A stretch of 17,543 nucleotides of DNA from an uncultured Bacteroidota bacterium. Lineage in GTDB: Bacteria; Bacteroidota; Bacteroidia; Flavobacteriales; Flavobacteriaceae. The stretch covers positions 1 through 17,543 of the forward strand of contig CAIXNQ010000237.1 of assembly GCA_903920835.1 (NCBI GenBank), in the 5' to 3' direction. Below the pieces are notes generated by a model. It searched no databases, had not been told where the DNA came from, and worked only from the letters and a program-made list of their open reading frames with translations. A program made the translations under genes and the position numbers. Numbering within the stretch: position 1 is the stretch's first letter; the number at the start of each line of letters is the position of its first letter. Shown here piece by piece: positions 15,423 to 17,543 of the stretch.

Positions 15423-15463
15423 CATCGAATTTTAAGTAAGTATTAATTTTAAAAACTAAAGAA

Positions 15464-16204
15464 ATGATTGATTCAATTGACCTTTATCAGTTAAGAAACG
15501 ACGAACATCTACAGTTTAATAAAGATGTTGCTGAGTTAACTTTTCAAAACAACCCCAGTGCACTTTATATTGATGCCCAGTATAACGCACTTGCGGTAAA
15601 AAATGCAGAGCTTGACGCGCTCTACAAAAAACAATCAGGCTTCGAAATTACCAATGAAATTATTGCAATCGATGACCGCAGAGACAACGCAATAACAGGT
15701 GTTTCGTATGTTATAGAAGGGTTTCAATATCATTTTGAACCCGATGTCAGAAAAGCCGCCCAAAGGCTTGGCGCCAACCTAAAACTTTATGGCAGCGGCA
15801 TTGCCAGACAAAATTTGCAGGCTGAAACCAACATACTTTCGAGCATCGTGAATGACTGGGAAGACAAACCAGAGTTGAACGAAGCTTTAATTACACTCGG
15901 ACTAACCCATTGGAAAGACGAAATGAAAGCTGCTAATGATTTGTTTGGAAAAAAATATCTCGAACGCACCGTAGAAATGAGCCAAGTGACCAAAGAAACG
16001 CTGGTTGCAAAAAGAGAAGAAACCAACCAAGTGTATTATAAACTCAGAGACCACATTACAGCACACGCTACACTAACACCAAGCAATGCTGCCTATCCGA
16101 AGTTGATTGACCAAATTAACGCCTTGATTAAACAGTATAATCTACTTCTTGAAAAAAGAAAGAAAAAAGTTGATGATTCGGCAGATGAAACTCCAGAGTC
16201 TTAA
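15464..16204 (+). CDS. DUF6261 family protein
   Basis: The 246-residue product begins MIDSIDLYQLRNDEHLQFNKDVAELT. By pattern it belongs to DUF6261, a Bacteroidota family with no established function. It has no signal peptide and no transmembrane segment, and it appears largely alpha-helical throughout. Recognisable stretches include AIDDRRDNAITGVSYVIEG, VRKAAQRLGANLKLYG and LTHWKDEMKAANDLF. The C-terminus is charged and probably disordered (LEKRKKKVDDSADETPES). No catalytic motif is evident. The gene stands alone between the 43-bp hairpin array and a bidirectional terminator. The family assignment is from memory of sequence pattern; the possible link to the array is inference only. Confidence 0.8.
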   Translation: MIDSIDLYQLRNDEHLQFNKDVAELTFQNNPSALYIDAQYNALAVKNAELDALYKKQSGFEITNEIIAIDDRRDNAITGVSYVIEGFQYHFEPDVRKAAQRLGANLKLYGSGIARQNLQAETNILSSIVNDWEDKPELNEALITLGLTHWKDEMKAANDLFGKKYLERTVEMSQVTKETLVAKREETNQVYYKLRDHITAHATLTPSNAAYPKLIDQINALIKQYNLLLEKRKKKVDDSADETPES

Positions 16205-16233
16205 GCATTTTATAAAGCAGCTGGCATTAGGTC

Positions 16234-16267
16234 AAAAAAAAACTACAACGAAAGTTGTAGTTTTTTT
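16234..16267. terminator. Bidirectional terminator between the DUF6261 gene and glyS
   Basis: CTACAAC (16243-16249) and GTTGTAG (16254-16260) enclose a GAAA tetraloop. They are flanked by an A run (16234-16242) and a T run (16261-16267) that can extend the stem. Read in either direction the hairpin ends in T, so it can serve the plus-strand DUF6261 gene and the convergent glyS gene. Confidence 0.93.
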
Positions 16268-16316
16268 GTTTAGCGTTGTCTTCATCTTTAAAAACACTAA
16301 TATTTATATTAGGAAC

Positions 16317-17543
16317 TTACATCTTCAACAACCAGTTTTTCATAGACACTTCATTTTCTATGATGGTTTTTAGTTTCGCAATCTTTACTCGGTCTTGCTT
16401 CATAGAGTCGCGGTGCCTAATCGTGACCGTTTGGTCTTCTATTGTTTGGTGGTCAACGGTGATGCAAAACGGCGTTCCGAGGGCGTCTTGTCTTCGGTAG
16501 CGGCGTCCAACGGCGTCTTTCTCGTCATAAGCCACATTAAAATCCCATTTCAAATCGTCAATGATTGAACGTGCAATTTCGGGCAGACCGTCTTTTTTTA
16601 CGAGTGGCAAAACCGCTGCTTTGGTCGGTGCCAAAACACTCGGAAGCTGCAATACCGTTCGGGTTGAGCCGTCTTCGAGGGTTTCTTCTTTCAGTGAATT
16701 TGAGAAAACCGCAAGAAACATTCGGTCCAAACCTACAGAAGTTTCGACCACATAAGGCGTATAATTGGTGTTGGTTTCGGTGTCAAAATACTGCATTTTT
16801 TTGCCCGAAAATTGTTCGTGTGCCTTCAGGTCAAAATCGGTTCGAGAGTGAATTCCTTCTAATTCTTTAAACCCAAACGGAAAATCAAACTCAATATCGG
16901 CAGCAGCGTTGGCATAGTGTGCCAGTTTTTCGTGGTCGTGAAAACGATAGTTTTGTTTTCCTAATCCTAGCGACAAATGCCAGTTGAGGCGGGTTTGTTT
17001 CCAGTAGTCATACCACTTCATTTCTTCGCCTGGTTTTACAAAAAACTGCATTTCCATTTGTTCAAATTCACGCATTCTGAAGATGAATTGGCGTGCCACG
17101 ATTTCATTTCTAAAGGCTTTTCCAGTTTGTGCAATTCCGAAAGGAATTTTCATACGCCCCGATTTTTGAACGTTTAAGAAGTTAACGAAAATACCTTGTG
17201 CCGTCTCTGGACGAAGGTATAAATCCATGGCATTCTCGGCAGATGCGCCTAGTTTTGTGCCAAACATCAAGTTGAATTGCTTCACGTCGGTCCAATTTCT
17301 TGAACCCGATTCCGGACAAGCGATTTCTAGTTCTTCTATTAAAGCTTTTACATCTTCTAAATCGCTATTTCCTAAAGAACGCCCCATTCGTTCTAGGATT
17401 TCTCTTTCTTTTGAAAGATATTCCATCACTCTAGGGTTGGTGGTTTTATATTGTTCTTCGTCAAACGAATCGCCAAAACGCTCACGGGCTTTTTCGATTT
17501 CTTTCTTGGCTTTGATATTTAACTTTTCGGCATAATCCTCAAT
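16317..17543 (-). CDS. glyS: Glycyl-tRNA synthetase, class II homodimeric type (5' part outside window)
   Basis: Charges tRNA-Gly with glycine in the cytoplasm. The reading frame is open to the right edge, giving 408 C-terminal residues; roughly the first 100 of the usual ~500 lie beyond the window. The true start is therefore not visible, and an internal Met codon at 17429-17427 is not the start. Catalytic-core motifs include LYLRPETAQGIFVNF, IAQTGKAFRNEI, FRMREFEQMEMQFF (motif 2 region) and VVETSVGLDRMFLAVFS (motif 3). The anticodon-binding domain follows, with LPSVLAPTKAAVLPL, VGRRYRRQDALGTPFCITVD and TVTIRHRDSM. This is the single-chain alpha2 type and not the alpha2beta2 GlyQ/GlyS type. 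It ends in NWLLKM, about 50 nt from the shared terminator. Confidence 0.97.
   Translation of the reverse strand: MEDYAEKLNIKAKKEIEKARERFGDSFDEEQYKTTNPRVMEYLSKEREILERMGRSLGNSDLEDVKALIEELEIACPESGSRNWTDVKQFNLMFGTKLGASAENAMDLYLRPETAQGIFVNFLNVQKSGRMKIPFGIAQTGKAFRNEIVARQFIFRMREFEQMEMQFFVKPGEEMKWYDYWKQTRLNWHLSLGLGKQNYRFHDHEKLAHYANAAADIEFDFPFGFKELEGIHSRTDFDLKAHEQFSGKKMQYFDTETNTNYTPYVVETSVGLDRMFLAVFSNSLKEETLEDGSTRTVLQLPSVLAPTKAAVLPLVKKDGLPEIARSIIDDLKWDFNVAYDEKDAVGRRYRRQDALGTPFCITVDHQTIEDQTVTIRHRDSMKQDRVKIAKLKTIIENEVSMKNWLLKM

Noticed and set aside
16149..16500. Plus-strand ORFs over the end of the DUF6261 gene and glyS
   Set aside because: They overlap the strong terminator and well-conserved coding sequence, and their translations have no protein-like features.
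16561..17535. Plus-strand ORFs opposite glyS
   Set aside because: They are antisense shadows of a strongly conserved synthetase gene.

Overview
The window is about two-thirds A+T and reads as a chromosomal segment of a flavobacterium (Bacteroidota, Flavobacteriaceae). Four things support this. Start codons are preceded by A-rich stretches instead of Shine-Dalgarno sequences. Several intergenic regions carry Bacteroidota-type promoters (TTTG or TTG, about 19 bp, TAnnTTTG). One secreted peptidase ends in a type IX secretion (gliding/Por) sorting domain. The window also holds family members typical of this phylum, namely a DUF6261 protein, a short F1 epsilon subunit and a half-size TauE/SafE protein.

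Layout. (1) 1-2225: an AT-rich leader and a strong promoter, then the two-gene ATP synthase operon atpD-atpC and a hairpin terminator. (2) 2289-5112: a monocistronic T9SS-secreted M36 metallopeptidase with its own promoter and terminator. (3) 5172-8261: a damaged glycosyltransferase locus. The first GT4-like gene is frameshifted in an A7 run and then cut off by a decayed IS5-type insertion sequence that still has perfect 18-bp ends. A second, intact GT4 gene follows. (4) 8413-10735: a response regulator and histidine kinase pair, followed by a small secreted Lys/Ala/Pro-rich protein. (5) 10913-12250: mtaB, which makes ms2t6A37 in tRNA. It converges on a minus-strand pair (12911-12238) encoding a GNAT-like protein and a small unknown protein. 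(6) 13090-15055: a tight plus-strand run of alpha/beta hydrolase, lytic transglycosylase and a half-size TauE/SafE membrane protein. (7) 15138-15304: an array of four hairpin-forming units at an exact 43-bp period, then a DUF6261 gene (15464-16204) with its own promoter. (8) 16234-16267: a bidirectional terminator shared with the convergent glycyl-tRNA synthetase gene, which runs off the right edge.

Most of the window is housekeeping or ordinary accessory content. The part least explained by known families is the tandem hairpin array upstream of the DUF6261 gene. It has an invariant GCACCCCTGC core and arms that change while keeping much of their pairing. No rRNA, tRNA or CRISPR-Cas genes were recognised.
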